A stretch of DNA of 64,000 nt. Source: Dokdonella koreensis DS-123. GTDB taxonomy: Bacteria > Pseudomonadota > Gammaproteobacteria > Xanthomonadales > Rhodanobacteraceae. The DNA is taken from NCBI RefSeq assembly GCF_001632775.1, contig NZ_CP015249.1, positions 1,406,686 through 1,470,685 of the forward strand, read 5' to 3'. This document shows positions 62,482-64,000 of this stretch, piece by piece. The number at the start of each line of letters is the position of its first letter. Within the stretch, counting starts at the first letter, position 1. Both the position numbers and the translations under genes were made by a program. Below the pieces are notes generated by a model, which saw only the letters and a program-made list of their open reading frames with translations, made no database searches and was not told the origin of the DNA.

Positions 62482-63267
62482 ATGAGATCGGTCCCGCATT
62501 CCCGCGCACCGGACCTGCGCATCGGCTGTGCCGGCTGGTCGATCCCGGCGGCGCAGGCGTACCGGTTCCCGGCGGAAGGCACACACCTGGAGCGCTATGC
62601 CCAGGTGTTCGACGCGGTCGAGATCAATTCCTCGTTCTACCGGCCGCACCGGCCGGCCACCTACCGGCGCTGGGCGGCGGTGGTGCCCGCGGACTTCCGG
62701 TTCGCGGTCAAGATGCCGCGCACGATCAGCCACCTGCAGCGCCTGGGCGGCGATACGGTGGTGCTGGACGCGTTCCTCGATGCCGTCGGCGAACTCGGCG
62801 ACCGGCTCGGCTGCCTGCTGCTGCAGTTGCCGCCGAGCCTGCACCTGGATGTGGCGAAGGCGCATGCGTTCTTCGCCGCGCTGCGCCGGCGACACGGCGG
62901 CGCGGTTGCCTGCGAGCCGCGGCATCCGTCGTGGTTCGGCGCGGAGGCCGACACGCTGCTGCGCCGGCACGGTATCGCGCGCGCCGCGGCCGATCCGGCG
63001 CGGACGCCGCGTGCGGCGGTGCCGGCGGCCGACCGTCGCGTGCAGTACCTGCGCCTGCACGGCGCGCCGCGCATCTACTACGACGCGTACCCCGCCACGA
63101 CCCTGGCGCGCGTCGCGCGGTGGCTGACCACGCCTGCTGCGCGCACGCAGGCGCGCTGGTGCATCTTCGACAACACCGCGCTCGGCCATGCCACGACCGA
63201 CGCGCTGGCGCTGAAGGCCCGGCTGAAACCGGATGGCGTGCAGGTGCCGCCACGCGCGGTGCGTTGA
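62482..63267 (+). CDS. DUF72 family protein (YecE-like)
   Basis: A 261-aa TIM-barrel-like DUF72 protein: LRIGCAGWSIP at the start, the hallmark VFDAVEINSSFYRPHRPATYRRWAAVVPADFRFAVKMPRTISH, LLLQLPPSLHL, ACEPRHPSWF, and YLRLHGAPRIYYDAY, ending CIFDNTALGHATTDALAL. Function is unknown; related YecE proteins are found widely. The ATG at 62482 is preferred over the upstream frame; GAGGA lies before it. Confidence 0.92.
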   Translation: MRSVPHSRAPDLRIGCAGWSIPAAQAYRFPAEGTHLERYAQVFDAVEINSSFYRPHRPATYRRWAAVVPADFRFAVKMPRTISHLQRLGGDTVVLDAFLDAVGELGDRLGCLLLQLPPSLHLDVAKAHAFFAALRRRHGGAVACEPRHPSWFGAEADTLLRRHGIARAAADPARTPRAAVPAADRRVQYLRLHGAPRIYYDAYPATTLARVARWLTTPAARTQARWCIFDNTALGHATTDALALKARLKPDGVQVPPRAVR

Positions 63268-63368
63268 CCGCGACACGGCGGGCGTGGCCGGCGCGTGTCG
63301 GTTACGATGCCGGCCCCTCCCGTCCCGAACGGTGCGCCATCGCCTGCGGCGCGCCGGAGATCACCACC

Positions 63369-64000
63369 GTGTCGCACTACGCCGGACCGCTGTTGACCCG
63401 TTCCCTTGCCGATGCGTTGTGCGCCGCGCGCGATGCCGGCGCGAATACCTGGTCCGGCTCGCTCGACCTGGGGCGCTCGACCGGCCACGCGGACCTTACA
63501 GCGGCGCACTGGCGATGGCAGGACCGGTCCTATCCGTATCCGCAGGGGTTGAAGGACCGCACGATCTATTTCTGGGACAGTGCCGCTTTCGCGCCGGCCG
63601 CCCGCTTTTCCGGTGCGCTGATCAAGCTGGTGCCGACCGAATGGGGCGCGCCGACGTTCGAGATCGACGGCATCAAGATGCTGCCCACCGCGCAGGTGTC
63701 GCCGTTCGAGGACGCGCGCCGCAAAGTGGCGCTGATCGAGCCCCGCGGGAAGACGGTGCTCGATACCTGCGGCGGGCTGGGCTACTTCGCCGCCGGCTGC
63801 CTGGAGGCCGGTGCGGCGCGCATCGTTTCGTTCGAGAAGAACGCCGATGTCCTGTGGCTGCGCACGCTCAATCCCTGGTCGCCGGACCCGGCGGCGCCCG
63901 GCCACGACGGCCGCCTGCAGCTGGCGCACGCGGACGTGGCCCAGGCTCTCGCCCGGCTCGGCGATGCGTCGGTCGATGCGATCCTGCACGACCCGCCGCG
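63369..64000 (+). CDS. Archaeal-type SAM methyltransferase (COG2521-like), partial
   Basis: Begins with GTG (GGAG 9 nt upstream) and runs off the right edge after about 210 codons. The SAM-binding loop is VLDTCGGLGYFAAGCLEAGA, followed by FEKNADVLWLRTLNPWSPD and, at the cut end, VDAILHDPPR. The LDTC-x-GLGY, LNPWS and HDPPR pattern is that of the predicted archaeal methyltransferase family COG2521. The N-terminal 130 residues (DGIKMLPTAQVSPFEDARRKVALIEP) match its usual leader. Target unknown. The rest lies outside this window. Confidence 0.82.
   Translation, partial: MSHYAGPLLTRSLADALCAARDAGANTWSGSLDLGRSTGHADLTAAHWRWQDRSYPYPQGLKDRTIYFWDSAAFAPAARFSGALIKLVPTEWGAPTFEIDGIKMLPTAQVSPFEDARRKVALIEPRGKTVLDTCGGLGYFAAGCLEAGAARIVSFEKNADVLWLRTLNPWSPDPAAPGHDGRLQLAHADVAQALARLGDASVDAILHDPP

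Noticed and set aside
1-64000. CRISPR arrays, tRNA and rRNA genes
   Set aside because: No regularly spaced repeat, no cloverleaf-like T-loop context and no rRNA-like stretch was recognised by eye; a covariance-model scan would be decisive.

Overview
The window reads as chromosome of a GC-rich gammaproteobacterium of the order Lysobacterales (Xanthomonadales), most likely Rhodanobacteraceae (Dokdonella/Tahibacter-like). This is inferred from gene content, from REP-associated (RAYT) transposases with GGGGTCAG-type flanks, and from several exported proteins that stop directly after a short NGFD/DGFE-type C-terminal tail. No rRNA, tRNA, CRISPR array or replication origin was seen. The first gene is complete; the last gene runs off the right edge.

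Layout. 0.2-5 kb: an exported HAF-repeat protein, then a polyhydroxyalkanoate regulatory cluster (two acetoacetyl-CoA reductases flanking phaR) and gluQ. 5-12 kb: htpX, a ~450 bp block of dispersed repeat in inverted copies, a PilH-like receiver, an AcuI/YhdH reductase, a TetR regulator with its own operator next to an alpha/beta hydrolase, and an M48 lipoprotein. 11.9-15.5 kb: the fused B12-dependent acyl-CoA mutase icmF. 15.5-18.7 kb: a less GC-rich restriction-modification island (candidate PD-(D/E)XK nuclease, ribbon-helix-helix regulator with palindromic operator, C5 methyltransferase, Vsr). 18.7-22 kb: a wrecked higBA module cut by a RAYT element, an exported protein, and a second RAYT. 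22-29 kb: a DUF4034-like protein, an MHS transporter, DUF2200, a VOC protein, and a three-gene SPFH/zinc-ribbon/small-membrane-protein operon resembling Bacillus ydjGHI. 29-38 kb: xth, yehS, AraC regulator with a divergent serine hydrolase, GST, VOC, NERD nuclease, RDD protein. 37.7-44 kb: a giant Ig-repeat lipoprotein, hslR, and an FG-GAP propeller gene split by a frameshift at a G8 tract. 44-50 kb: dienelactone hydrolase, VOC proteins, an exported propeller protein, and a coupled AraC-VOC-DUF1801-TM-DUF1801 set. 50-57 kb: a membrane protein, an exported single-haem protein, a CSLREA beta-helix protein and a 2TM-GAF sensor with a small basic partner. 57-64 kb: M14 peptidase, VOC, GST, membrane protein, an exported metzincin, DUF72, and an archaeal-type (COG2521-like) methyltransferase.

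How the genes work together. The clearest functional units are: PHA synthesis control (phaR with two phbB); the self-regulated TetR/hydrolase pair; the R-M island, where short ATGA/TGATG overlaps couple the genes and an inverted repeat probably serves the RHH regulator; and the SPFH membrane-stress-like operon. Exported proteins are abundant, and four of them share the NGF(D/E)/DGFE tail, suggesting a common surface-sorting or secretion route.
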